Below are positions 52,701 through 62,175 of a DNA stretch of 64,000 nucleotides, in pieces. Position 1 is the first letter of the stretch; every line of letters starts with the position of its first letter. Both the position numbers and the translations under genes were made by a program. The notes under the pieces were generated by a model. The model was not told the origin of the DNA and did not search any database. It worked only from the letters and a program-made list of their open reading frames with translations. This stretch comes from Ipomoea triloba (Eukaryota; Streptophyta; Magnoliopsida; Solanales; Convolvulaceae), in assembly GCF_003576645.1 (NCBI RefSeq), contig NC_044923.1, positions 15,572,988 through 15,636,987 of the forward strand, read 5' to 3'.

Positions 52701-54907
52701 TGGATTGCAACATTGGAAAGATATTACGATAAAATCACAAGTCTAGAGGGACGACAAGAAGACAATTCTCCACAGTCTAATGGTACGTGTGATTTTTTTT
52801 TTTCTTTTTAAGCGTGCAATGAAAGGTATAATTATACCATGAATCAGGGTCTGCCTTGCAGTGTAGACCTTCAAATTCAATATTTGTAGTTGACACATTC
52901 TGTACTTGCAGTTGGCAGTTTCTGTATCTGTAGCTGTTATATTATGTGCCAGCAATTATAGAAACGATTAACTATAAGTACAGAATGTGTTAGCTGAAAG
53001 TACTAAATTTTTTACATCAGAGGCTCAGAGTTCATAATGCAATATGAACCCTGGTCCATGCTATAACAATTGGCAATTAAAGGTTAGCTAAAACCTAAAG
53101 TGTTTATGATATGCAGGGTTAAGTGTTGGAAATAAAAATATGTTGAAGCTAGCTCAAAGGATGGTTAAGTGCTATGCTAGAAACATTAGTCCATGTAGTG
53201 ACAATTCATGGATGCCCTTGCCAATTTCTGGTGCCGAGGAAATCTTTGTCAAAATGAGCACAAACTTGGATGATCCAAGGCTCCCTCAAGGTGTTGCAAT
53301 AACTATTTCTACTTCGGTTTGGTTGCCAATCCCTCAAGCCCACTTGTTTGAGTTTCTAAGAAATAGAACTAACCGTGGAAAGGTAATAATAATCCCACAA
53401 GTATATTTACTATTCTTTCATAGTGCCCATCATGGATGAAAAAAATCGCTAGACGCTCCTCAGGCGCTCGAGGGCGCCTAGCGTCTAGCTGGCGATTAAT
53501 CGACGCCTAGCGTCTAGCTGGCGATTAATCGATGCCTAGCGTCTAGGCGGCGATTAATCGGCGCCTAGGTGTCCGTGTATTTTTTTATTTTATTTTTTAG
53601 TTTTCAAAAATTTGTTTAAAATTTTTAACTTGATAATTATAAACTATTTAATACTTTAATAGTTAATACTAAAATATTAAATATTAATCTAAAACCATCT
53701 AAAATTTGAACAATTTAGGGTCATTTTGCTCAAAATGATGTCGTTTTGAATGAAGTAACATATTTTAAAAAGAAGAGAACAATAGTTAATTGGCTGACGA
53801 CTTAGTTGGTGCCTAGGAGGCATCTAGGAGACCTAGGTGGTCAGCGCTTAGGTGGCCTAGCCAGTCGCCTAGCCCGACAGCTGCCTAGACCACCAATTAT
53901 GGTGATACGCTAGGCGGCTGACTAGCGCCTAGCGCCTAAGTGCCAATTAGTTGGTGCCTAGGCGGGATTTTTGAAACACTGGTACCCATAGAGTTCTAGT
54001 TATTGTTTTGTTACGTTATTCTTGGAATGCATGCCAATATACATAGGGATGGAAATTTAGATTCACCGCTGATATCCACCTGAATCCACTTCGCATGGAT
54101 CAGGTTTTTTGGGTGATAATGAGTGGTGAGTCCTAAAAATTAAACCCGTAGTGGATTATTAGCTTGGGATGAGGGTGGGTGGAGAAAGTGTAAGGTACAT
54201 CGGGTAGTGGAAGTAGCCCTTCTCAATCCATTGTACTGCGATCCTAAATACACATATTGAATAGCTTATATTTGTATATAGACCACCTACATTTGTTTAA
54301 CATATTAATTACTTAGATAGCTAGGATAGCTTGTTATAAAATATTACAATTACCACTTTGTAGTGGGATCTATTGTCTGCTGGCTCCAATATTTTGGAAG
54401 ACATGAAGATCTCTTCTACTCGGGACCCTTCAAATTCAATTTCACGACTCTTGATTGAGGTAAACCTAGTTATCTAGGATTTAATCAATACGTGTTTCAC
54501 ATTGATACACTTCTTAGCTTGCATTCTTGTACTTAATTTTTTGCTCAATTTAGTCTCCAGCAACCGACAAGGCGGCAAAGCTTTACCTCCAAGAGAGCTT
54601 CACAGATTCAGTAGCCATGTATGTGATTTATGCACCTCTTGATGTGGTGGCGACACAATACTTATCAGATGGGAAAGATGAAGATAGTGTTCCCATACTG
54701 CCTTGTGGATTTGCTATTTTGCCGGACAAAGCAAATTGGCCATCTGGGGAGAGTGTTAATGGAAGTATTCTTACAATTTCATTCCAATTAATTGATGAGC
54801 AGCTTTCTTCAACCACAAGTTATCTTCCTCCATCATCGGTGCGAACTATATATAAAATTATATGTGAGACAATTTCCTTGATCAAGGATGCGTTACTCTG
54901 TAACTAG
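46743..54907 (+). CDS. Class IV HD-ZIP-like START-domain protein, homeodomain not found
   Basis: Exons with GT-AG borders and matching phases: 47436-47834, 48871-48972, 51940-52143, 52605-52782, 53117-53382, 54364-54459, 54554-54907 (stop TAG). A possible first exon is 46743-46817 (25 codons, phase 0, weak). The joined product is about 532 residues without that exon. The START lipid-binding domain covers roughly residues 15-245 (ILELALSASEELWHMAQ, EPLW, RRPSGCLIQEL, VTWVEH, AKRWIATLER). The START-associated domain follows to the end (MLKLAQRMV, VWLPIP, WDLLSAGSN, YVIYAPLDVV, GFAILPD). The family (PDF2, ANL2, HDG, GL2) are nuclear regulators of epidermal fate that normally also carry an N-terminal homeodomain and zipper. 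Those are missing here, so it is truncated, diverged or mis-assembled. Exons 1 and 2 are repeated exactly at 49689-50087 and 51124-51225. Introns hold MULE, SINE, Copia and hAT insertions. Confidence 0.8.
46861..47375. mobile_element. Fold-back MULE, 515 bp, in the 5' intron of the START gene
   Basis: Ends GAGTTATTTTCATTTTTGG and (reverse) GAGTCATTTTCATTTTTGG; the two halves are inverted copies around 47130. Perfect 9-bp duplications TTCAAAAAA at 46852-46860 and 47376-47384. The centre carries GGTCCGGC/GCCGGACC hairpins. Confidence 0.9.
47971..48110 (+). mobile_element. SINE family 2, copy in START gene intron
   Basis: GGGGTTAGCTTACTTGTTC, AAGGTTTGAACATAGG (B-box-like), AGATCCCTTGTGCACACCG. 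Copied again at 50224-50363 by the large repeat. Confidence 0.65.
48196..48335 (+). mobile_element. SINE family 2, second copy in the same intron
   Basis: GGGCTTAGTTCACTGGTTC (A box), GAAGGTTCGAACCTCGGC (B box) and CTTGTGTGCACCGACATT. Copied again at 50449-50588. Confidence 0.7.
48393..48575 (-). pseudogene. Copia gag zinc-knuckle fragment
   Basis: The minus strand has KKKGKHPIKVQGVVQK, KCNKPRHKKAECLKRKAW and MEKK, a degraded CCHC knuckle followed by the W..KK tail of Ty1/Copia gag. It lies in an intron of the START gene. An identical copy sits at 50646-50828. Confidence 0.65.
49291..49291. other. Single N: assembly junction
   Basis: The only ambiguous base in the window. It sits between an A run and the start of an exact 2,252-bp repeat of preceding sequence, the signature of two overlapping contig ends joined without merging. 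Confidence 0.9.
49292..51543. repeat. Second copy of the exact 2,252-bp repeat (probable false duplication)
   Basis: Starts part-way through the 46861-47375 MULE, which no biological duplication would need, and runs to the same A tract as copy 1. It contains START-gene exons 49689-50087 and 51124-51225, two SINEs and the Copia gag fragment. Beyond 51543 the sequence is unique. Confidence 0.85.
51544..51939. other. Intron of the START gene with short direct repeats
   Basis: TGGTGCGCTAAGTGCTGGTC, TGGTGCACTAAATGCTAGTC and TGGTGCATCAC occur in tandem at 51572-51625. This is probably part of an unclassified element. The acceptor TTTTTATAG ends at 51939. Confidence 0.5.
52205..52560. repeat. Repeat fragment in START gene intron
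   Basis: Phrases of the type AATGTCCTCCGAGTAT and GACCAGCAAATGTCC occur three times and resemble CAATGGTCCTCCGAGTATTA at 57501. The arms CTCCCAATGGTC... and GATACTCGGAGTACGTTTG face each other, so this may be a MULE-like element of about 350 bp. Confidence 0.45.
52826..53073. mobile_element. MULE-like MITE of the GGACCAGGGTCC family in an intron
   Basis: 248 bp, ends GTATAATTATACCATGAATC and (reverse) CCAATTGTTATAGCATGGAC. 9-bp duplications CAATGAAAG (52817-52825) and CAATTAAAG (53074-53082), one mismatch. Confidence 0.75.
53431..53981. mobile_element. Non-autonomous hAT element with GCCTAGGCG arms, in an intron
   Basis: 551 bp. The right end reads CAGTGTTTCAAAAATCCCGC on the minus strand and the left end CATGGATGAAAAAAATCGC is a diverged match. 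8-bp duplications GTGCCCAT (53423-53430) and GTACCCAT (53982-53989) flank it. Arms carry many GCGCCTAG, CTAGCGTC and GGCGATTAATCG repeats; the core is AT-rich. It occupies the intron between START-gene exons 53117-53382 and 54364-54459. Confidence 0.85.
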
Positions 54908-55857
54908 ACACAGATTTCTAAATATTTAGAATTAAAGTGAATGAGAACTAATTAATTAAGGGTGTGTTTAATTTATGGTTTGAACATGGGAGTTGGAATT
55001 GAAATGAGAATCTAATATTTGAATTAGTAATTGGGATGAGAGATGATTCAATCGTTATATTGTGGACTAGGGTCCGAAATGATGTCGTTTCGATGTTAGT
55101 GGATGCGGACGCGAATGACTCTAGGGAATTCATTATCTATAATATACATAATCATTATTTATAATACACAGAATGTTTGTCTAGAATACACAGAACGTTT
55201 GACACAGAATATTGACACATTCGAATGCGCAAACACATCACAACCTGTGTTAATAACATGAATACACAGAATATCGACACAAAATACACAGAACTCATCC
55301 TCCTAAACATTCGAATGCACAAACACATCACAGCATGTGTTACTAACATGAATACACAGAACGGTTGCCTAAAATACACAGAATGATTGCCTAGAATACA
55401 CAGAATGATTGCCTAAAATACACAGAATGATTACCTAGAATACACAGAACTCATCTCCTAACATTTTGCTACGGGGTGCACAATGCATTACTCACCGTGG
55501 TGCACGATATATATTGTCGAGATGATTATTTGGAGTGGAGAGGAGAGATTAAGAAATTATATTTATAGGAGAAATGATTTTTTGTGAGACCTAGGAGGAG
55601 AGAGATAAGGAAATTAAAAAAGCATTTCCGGCTTCCTTTCTGGGCCTTGAGCACACAAGGCGCGCGCCCATGTATTGCACGCACCCTCTGGAGAGGAGAG
55701 AAGAGGGAGGAGAGAGATTAAAATAAATTAGTAGTAAATATGATTTTTTTTTTGTGAGACCCAGGAGAAGGAAAAAAAAAAAAAAGAAAGGAAAATTTGT
55801 GCGTGTTGCGCACAAAAGCATGTGCACTACACGACAATATTTTTCATTATTTTTTTT
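54908..55857. repeat. 3' flank of START gene with AATACACAGAATG array
   Basis: 54960-55030 resembles the Tourist arms at 22770. 55060-55100 has TTGTGGACTAGGGTCCGAAA and GATGTCGTTTCGATG of the MULE family. 55150-55450 is a degenerate tandem array of AATACACAGAATGATTGCCT units. The rest is non-coding. Confidence 0.6.
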
Positions 55858-56030
55858 CTAAGGACCCGCATATTCGGGGCCAATACGTTGTTGTATTCCG
55901 ACAGATATTTCCCTTTAATTTCTAACCAAACAATTACTAGTAAACCCATTGTGATTCCTAATACAATAGTAAAAATAGGGGCAACTTTCCCCATAATAAT
56001 ATCTATGCTACCTAGTATCGTCATAATATC
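55858..56030 (-). pseudogene. ndhA: Nuclear copy of plastid ndhA (NUPT fragment)
   Basis: The minus strand gives PIFTIVLGITMGLLVIVWLE, followed in a shifted frame by CAACAACGTATTGGCC and CCGAATATGCGGGTCCTT (QQRIGPEYAGPL). This is the first membrane segment and signature of NdhA, subunit of the plastid NADH dehydrogenase-like complex. Only about 45 codons remain, with a frameshift after VIVWLE. It carries no gene function here and reflects transfer of plastid DNA to the nucleus. The neighbouring 56031-56105 may also be organellar, but I could not identify it. Confidence 0.8.
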
Positions 56031-56149
56031 ACTGAGGAAGAATTTGTAAATTGGTCAAACCCGGTAGACGGATTTTCCCTCCAAGGAAAAACGCTCTAAT
56101 CTCCTCTCTTATGATCCTAAAAATTTGTGAAAAAATATACTAATGTGAT

Positions 56150-56770
56150 TGATTTTAGTGAAAGTATTTTACATGTTTGGTAGTCAGGGCCGGATTTTAG
56201 GGCGTGCAAGATGGGCAACAGCACATGGCCACAAAATTTTGGAGGTCCCTAGTCCAGCCTTGACCTAATAGTTAATATATGTATTTGTGATTATATTGGC
56301 TCAAAATTAGATTTTTTGCATTTTTTTTTTTGGCATTTTTTCTTCAATTTCGCAGTTTATTTATACTTTGATGGGGCCTCACTTATTTATCAGCACAGGG
56401 CCACGCAAATAAAAAAAATCAACCCTGTTGGTAGTAGACTGGAATTGGAATGACCAGTATTGTTGTTTTGTTATGAATGACCCTATAATTGGAATAAAGT
56501 TTTAAAAATATAAAACAAAAAAATCTTAATAGGATGACACCCAAAGCACAATATGAACAAAAATCTAAAAACATTAATCCTATGTTGCGAGGAAGGGACA
56601 AAATAAGGAGGGAGAAAGTTGAATTAATTGTATAATACTTTATTTAAATTAAGTAATAAGTTTTTTAATTATAGGGGTAATCAAATTTTATGTCTATGTT
56701 TTAAAAAGTTGTCAACCAAATAATGTTCAGATTGTATCTAACCCATAAACCAAACAACCCCTAATATTAT
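56150..56770. mobile_element. Diverged Tourist-like element hosting a hAT
   Basis: GTGAAAGTATTTTACATGTT before and GACTGGAATTGGAATGA after the hAT at 56185 match the 22770 MITE arm (GTGAAAGTATTTAGCATG, GGTGGAATGGGAATGA). The remainder to about 56770 ends AACCAAACAACCCCTAA, a Tourist-type end. Confidence 0.5.
56185..56427. mobile_element. Short hAT MITE with CAGGG ends
   Basis: 243 bp, ends CAGGGCCGGATTTTAGGGCG and (reverse) CAGGGTTGATTTTTTTTATT. Perfect 8-bp duplications TTGGTAGT at 56177-56184 and 56428-56435. Confidence 0.85.
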
Positions 56771-57679
56771 TCAATAAATAGTGATAGTGTTAATTCCGCT
56801 TGCTGTATTGTGAAAAATAAAAATCAGCCTATCTGAAAGAAAAATAAATTGAAAATTTATCAAAATTATTATGGGCTTGTCACAAAAATCATTTTCAAAT
56901 ATGGAAAATGAAAAATGCTCTTTCTTTTCTTCTTTACTGCACGTATCTTGCGAGAGCGACAGATTCTCATATTGATTCTTCTATTTGGATGTCTACTATT
57001 CCCTTTTGTGTTCAACATTTCTTCCCTATGATATAGAGTTATGATTTTTCCTTCAAAAAAATCTATTTACCAAGTGGAAATGTATTGCAAATGATCAAGA
57101 TGAGAGATTTATGTCATACTAATGGATGAATAGATAACAATTGTGGGTTTTTTCTATGACATGAATGAGAGAAGTGATGATATGGAAGAGCGATGAGAAG
57201 AAGAAAAAAGGAAAAAAAAAAGTGGGAATATTTGTGCGTGTTGCGCACAAAAGCGAGTGAACTGCACACGCCTGATAGGCGCACGCTAAAGACAATGATT
57301 TTCATAATTTTTTTATGACAGCTTCTGTTCTTTTCCCTCATAAACAGCTTTTGTTGCATATAAGGAATGCAAATTTTGAAGAGTTCTACATATAAAGAAT
57401 TCAAAGGAACATACACGAAAGTTGCTCTATATAAATAACACATATAAATAATGCAAATTTTGAATAGTTGTTGCATACAAAGATTTAGAGTTAATACCTC
57501 CAATGGTCCTCCGAGTATTAGCGATTTACCAGGTGTGGTTCCTCGTCGACCACTAGACGTCCTTCTAGTTTAAAAAAATTACCACTTATGATCATCAGTT
57601 AAGTTTGCTGTCAAAAGGGCGTTAAATCTGAAAGCAAAATTGTCCTTTCACGTATACTCGGCTGCAAGTCTATCCTCAA
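56771..57679. other. Non-coding DNA
   Basis: 57225-57330 repeats TTGTGCGTGTTGCGCACAAA also seen at 55796. 57495-57600 resembles the 52205 repeat. The 129-codon minus-strand frame at 57114-57503 is low-complexity with no family match. Confidence 0.5.
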
Positions 57680-59606
57680 CTTTAAATTTCCGCCCAAAAC
57701 ACACTCATATATTATTAAGGTTTGCATAATATTGTAAAATATAGTAATACAATTCTACATTAAAATATATTCGTAGTACAATTCAATATTAAATTATGGC
57801 ATAACTCAACCCCCAAGGCCAGCCAATTTTCTAAACGACATTCGTGCATGCAGGTGTCGGCGCACAATATATCAATCTTTTTGTCTAACTACTAAGAACC
57901 TGAATCCACTTTGACCCGACTCAAATCAAAAGTGGACTCCACATATATTTGTACCATAATATAGCCACTAAAATGTCATTTTATGCTATTTTTTCCAACA
58001 GTTATTTGTCCAGAGAATATCAACCCTCTACGGTCAACCAACAATCACTCAACTGATTATCCTATTACTCCCAGTTGAATTTTTCTCTAATATAGTTATA
58101 CTTACTGAATATCAAAATAAAAGTGTACCTTAAGATCTTGCAATAACTAACCGACAAGTAATTAAATTAATGATATATAATGCAATGCAAATTATCTACA
58201 TATTGCATTTATACACTTATTTTAGAACATTGAATTTTTGTGATATTTGTTGAATGCAAGGAAGACTCATACTATAGTTTATTTGCCGATTCTTATATGT
58301 TATAAATCATAATATCATAAAAAACGGATACTTTGATGAAATATGAAGCATGAGTAGTCTGCCAATCAAAGGTTATATATGGACATCGCATTTCAACAGT
58401 TTGGATGAGCATCATTCCAAAAAGTCATACACTCCATTTGGTAATCTGAAGTGAAGTTTGGATTAACAATTTAGATATATGATTCATACATTCTGATATA
58501 TTTTTGTTTAATGTCTGATGCCATTATGATGATTTGAATTTTGAGAGCATAGAAACAAGCTCGAAACAAGCTTATATGCTTGAATGGTCTTAACTCAAAG
58601 TTACTACCACTATCACACAATGCTTTATGTTATATGTTAGATTCAAGTTTACTAACTTCTCACAATAGTCAGAGACTTGCTTTATATGTATGAAATATTG
58701 ACAAAAAAATTAGGTTTTAGATGTGAGTTTTACTTATATATACTTGGAAATCTGAAACATTTTGAAATTTAGTGATTGGTAAAATCAATATGTTTTACAT
58801 TGGAAAAAATCACAGAATATATACATGTAGATTATAAAATTAAAATTTCAGTGTCAATATTGTTATGACTCAATGCTTTGATTACATTAAAAGTGAAATT
58901 TTTTAAAATTTCAAGCTCAAGATATGACACGCTTGATGAGTCGCAGTTGGAAGGTCAGTGATCCGCTCGCCGACTTTAGATGTCATTGATCAAATTAATC
59001 AGTACATGTGCGACATGAATATTGCAAAAGGACGAACATATTTAACTTGTAAATCTTTGTGTAAGGCAGAACCAGACGGTGAAAATCTATTAGAAGTACA
59101 TACTCCAAAATTCTTAAATAGTTTGAGATTGTATGATTTTCTTAATCATTCATTGACATTAATTAAAGGTCGGTGCACCTGTTATGTTATTGCGGAAGAT
59201 AGACCATTCTCTTGGTGTTTATCACAGTACGCGACTCATCATCACAAGATTAGCAGATCACATTCTTGAAGTAAGAATAGTTAATGGGACACATGAAGGA
59301 ACCAAAGTTTTTATCCCTAGAGAACGAGCATATTTGCCCAATTTATAAAAATCCTAAAAAATGATATATAAAATCTCTAAAGTTCCAGCACCGCATGCGT
59401 ACATCTACACATTAGCTATTAATTAACCAATTATTTGCTGGAATTCAAATAAGGATAACATCAGAAAACATAACCGATCCAAAACATATCTTTAATTGCA
59501 CTATATAATATTTGATGTTATAATTTATATAATTATATATCAATCCAAATATTCTTAATATATTATAACAAATCCATTTCGTGCATTTCACGGGTGAAAA
59601 TACTAG
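57680..59606 (+). mobile_element. Helitron B (plus strand), partner of Helitron A
   Basis: The 3' end is CGTGCATTTCACG hairpin then GGGTGAAAATACTAG, with CTAG at 59603-59606 and a host T next. The 5' part from TATCCTCAACTTTAAATTTC is the reverse complement of 13146 downward, and matching continues through CATGCAGGTGTCGGCGCAC, GGTCAACCAACAATCACTC and CGCATGCGTACATCTACAC. It keeps a helicase segment that Helitron A lacks. The exact 5' TC is eroded. Confidence 0.75.
58938..59345 (+). pseudogene. Helitron helicase middle fragment
   Basis: SPTLDVIDQINQYMCDMNIA, KGRTYLTCKSLCK, LLEVHTPKFLNSLRLYDF, then after one frameshift PVMLLRKIDHSLGVYHSTRL, ADHILEVRIVNG and KVFIPRE. It is colinear with plant RepHel helicases. 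The following ALSRV block is deleted; that block survives in Helitron A. Confidence 0.85.
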
Positions 59607-59675
59607 TTAATAATTAAAAAAAAAATAGACGAACAACTAAAAGTTGTATTAATTCTATTTAAAAAAAAAAAAAAG

Positions 59676-60648
59676 GGAAAAGTGTCAAATTGGCCCCCTA
59701 AGTGGGATGGATAGTGCAATTAGGCCCCCTAACTGAAAAAAGTTCCATTCAAGCCCCTAAACCGGTAAAAAAGTGCAATTGAGTCCTAAATGACTTGTTT
59801 ATCAGGTTACTACTCCTTGGACTGAAATTAAGTACAAAACTTTGTAATTTGTATCACATTTGGTCATAATGTCAAATTAATTTGTATTCTATAAATAATT
59901 TTTAAATATTTAAAAAGAAAAAGAGTCGGCAATCCCAGCTGGGGACTGCCGACTTTTTTTTAAAACATTATTTAAATAAATGTTTTTATATTATTAAAAA
60001 AGTTTTGTAAAATTATTTTAAATAATTTAAAAATAATTATTTAAAAAAAAACAAAAAATATAAAATTATACTTTTTGTCTCTAAAGGAGAAGTGAACACA
60101 AAAGAACGAAAAATGCAATGCCAACATAGAATTCGTCCATGAGTGTTGGTTATGTTCACTTTTCGTCCGTGAGTTATACTAAAATTGTAAATTTCGTCCC
60201 TAATATTTTATTAATAAAGGGTCAAAAAGTGCAACATCAATTATAACTTAGGAACGAAAAATGTGCATGGCCAACACTTGGGGACGAATTCTACAAATTA
60301 ATTTGACAATAGGACCAAATTATTAAATGATCGGTGGTTGTTTTTTAATTTTTTTTATTTATAATAAATAATATTTTTAATAAATAAAAATATTTTTTTT
60401 GAACTAAATAAATAAAAATATTTGTTTTGAAAAGTAAAATAAAAAATAAAAAAGTGTCAAATTAGCCCCTAAGCTGGGTGGATAGTACAATTTAGCCCCC
60501 TAACTAAATTTGACCTGATAAACGAGTCATTTAGGACTCAATTGCACTTTTTTGCCGGTTTAGGGGGCTTGAATGGAACTTGTTTTTAGTTAGGGGGCCT
60601 AATTGCACTATCCATCCGACTTAGGGGGCTAATTTGACACTTTTTCTC
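59676..60648. mobile_element. MULE, 973 bp, long terminal inverted repeats
   Basis: Inverted repeats of roughly 140 bp: GGGAAAAGTGTCAAATTGGC and (reverse) GAGAAAAAGTGTCAAATTAG, through CCCCCTAA..GGATGGATAGT and AATTGAGTCCTAAATGACT. Both flanks are A runs, compatible with a 9-bp A duplication. A second partial end pair near 60440-60520 and an inner inverted repeat (GAATTCGTCC.TGAGTGTTGG near 60129, mirrored near 60285) indicate nested insertions. Confidence 0.8.
59924..59954. repeat. Strong hairpin inside the MULE
   Basis: AGTCGGCAATCCC and GGGGACTGCCGACT are inverted around AGCT, giving a stem of about 13 pairs with one mismatch. Confidence 0.85.
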
Positions 60649-60935
60649 AAAAAAAAAATACATCTGGATCACTTCAGCATTAAATTAAACAAAAGTCGCA
60701 AAGAAGAAACTGTCAAATTGTCAATCTAACCGTTATAACCCTTACGAAATTGAGTTTAAATATGTGGAGGAAAACATTTCCATTTCCTACAACGAAGCAA
60801 TCAAATGTAACAAACTCTCTGATTTCCTCACGCTTACCATTTTACTTGCTCTTTCATCTACAGTTTTTTTTTTTTTTAATTTCTCGCTATTATTTAAAGT
60901 TTTAGTTTTAAATTTTCAGCTTCATCTACTACGAT

Positions 60936-61445
60936 ATGGCAGAAATGAAAGATGCGCATGTCGTCGTGGAAATCCCAGTCGACGAAGAGCATCAGCAGAA
61001 GAAGCAGATCACAATCTGTTGTGCAATTCAGCACCATCCATTAATGGAGATCTCGCGAAGTCCAGGCCACCTCTTACTTGTCAAGATTTGGCAACGAGAG
61101 GAGGCTGGATTTCATCAGACGCGAGATCTTCCAACTCACGCCTTTTTCTTCACCATATTGTTCACTTCCTATTCGGGAGACGCGTGTCCGCCTGCACTTC
61201 ACTTTTCATTGCTTTTCTTGTGCAATTGAAGCTTTGCAGGTTCTGGAAGATGTCGAGGCAGTTGCAGAGGGAGAGTGACGAGGTGTATTCAGGAGCTGAG
61301 CTTTGATCTGTCTAAAGAGCCTCTTCAGATTGGGAAGAGGATGAAGAGTTCCAGTGTGGAGGCCTCTCACTTGGTGCTCTCAGTATGCAGTAACTGTTGG
61401 CCTTGTTTGCTTTGCAGGTCAACTTTTTGGAGCATTGAAATGAAA
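60936..61445 (+). pseudogene. Pseudogene of a plant-specific membrane protein family
   Basis: Starts MAEMKDAHVVVEIPVDEEHQ, then HHPLMEISRSPGHLLLVKIW and QRE. After a frameshift RLDFIRREIFQL, another shift to FFFTILFTS, another to LFIAFLVQLKLCRFWK and RQLQRES, and another to TRCIQELSFDLSKEP and QIGKRMKSSSVE. The pieces keep the order I remember for an uncharacterised plant family with EIPVxEEHQ, HHPLMxISxSPGHLLLLKLWQREE and RCIQELRMKG..FDLSKEP motifs and several membrane helices. At least four frame changes in 500 bases and lost segments make it non-functional. Divergently oriented to THOC3. Confidence 0.7.
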
Positions 61446-61810
61446 TCATTCATTCGTTCAAGGTAAATATAGATTTCTATCATCTTTAAGCCATTTATAT
61501 TAGAGTTGTTCCTTTGTAATTTTTGTTTTTTTAGATGGAATATCTATCAACCATGGGAATAGATTGTTCCTGTGAATAGGACACGCAAAGGGGGCAATGT
61601 CGCATTACATCTATGCGAGATACAAAAGCAAAACTATTTCTAGATTGAAAGTCACATGTTCGATTCGATGCCAAAAAACATCAATCTTTCAAATGGGTGG
61701 ATGATTATTGCAAGCTGTGTTTATATTTGAGCAACAAATTATGAGCACTGCTTAATAAGCCCAAAGTAACACTACTTGTGTTAATTCAATTGCACCTAGA
61801 GTTGATTGTC
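61446..61810. other. Spacer between pseudogene and THOC3
   Basis: Non-coding, nothing recognised. Confidence 0.5.
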
Positions 61811-62175
61811 TCAGACATCTTTTTACATTAATAAAAAAGTATACCTTTCACATTTTTGTGGCATGTTAATATTCGCAATTAGCAGTAGAAATAGCACTTG
61901 CAAAGTGTGCATTTTCAAGTACCCCACCGCTAATTATGATGGGCACTTTGCTTGTTTTGTCAGTGTTATATGCACTCACTCAAAGCATTTTGTGTGCATC
62001 GTTTTACATTAATAAAAAAAGTATTCCTTTCACATTTTTGTGACATGTCAATATGTCGCAATTAGCAGTAATAGCACTTGCAAACAGCAAACAAATAGCC
62101 TTCTGTGTACCCACCACTAATTATGACGGGCAAAGGAACTTTGCTTGTTTTGTAGGTGTTATGCACTCTCAAAGC
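61811..62175 (-). repeat. Tandem duplication of the THOC3 3' end
   Basis: 61819-61990 and 62003-62175 share TTTACATTAATAAAAAAGTA, CTTTCACATTTTTGTG, ATTAGCAGTA, ACC.CTAATTATGA.GGGCA and TTGCTTGTTTTGT. The second copy includes the THOC3 stop codon and last exon. The first has TTATATGCACTCACTCAAAG, a broken version of that exon end. Confidence 0.8.

Noticed and set aside
57114..57503. 129-codon minus-strand frame
   Set aside because: Hydrophobic low-complexity content typical of AT-rich DNA; no splice context or family similarity.
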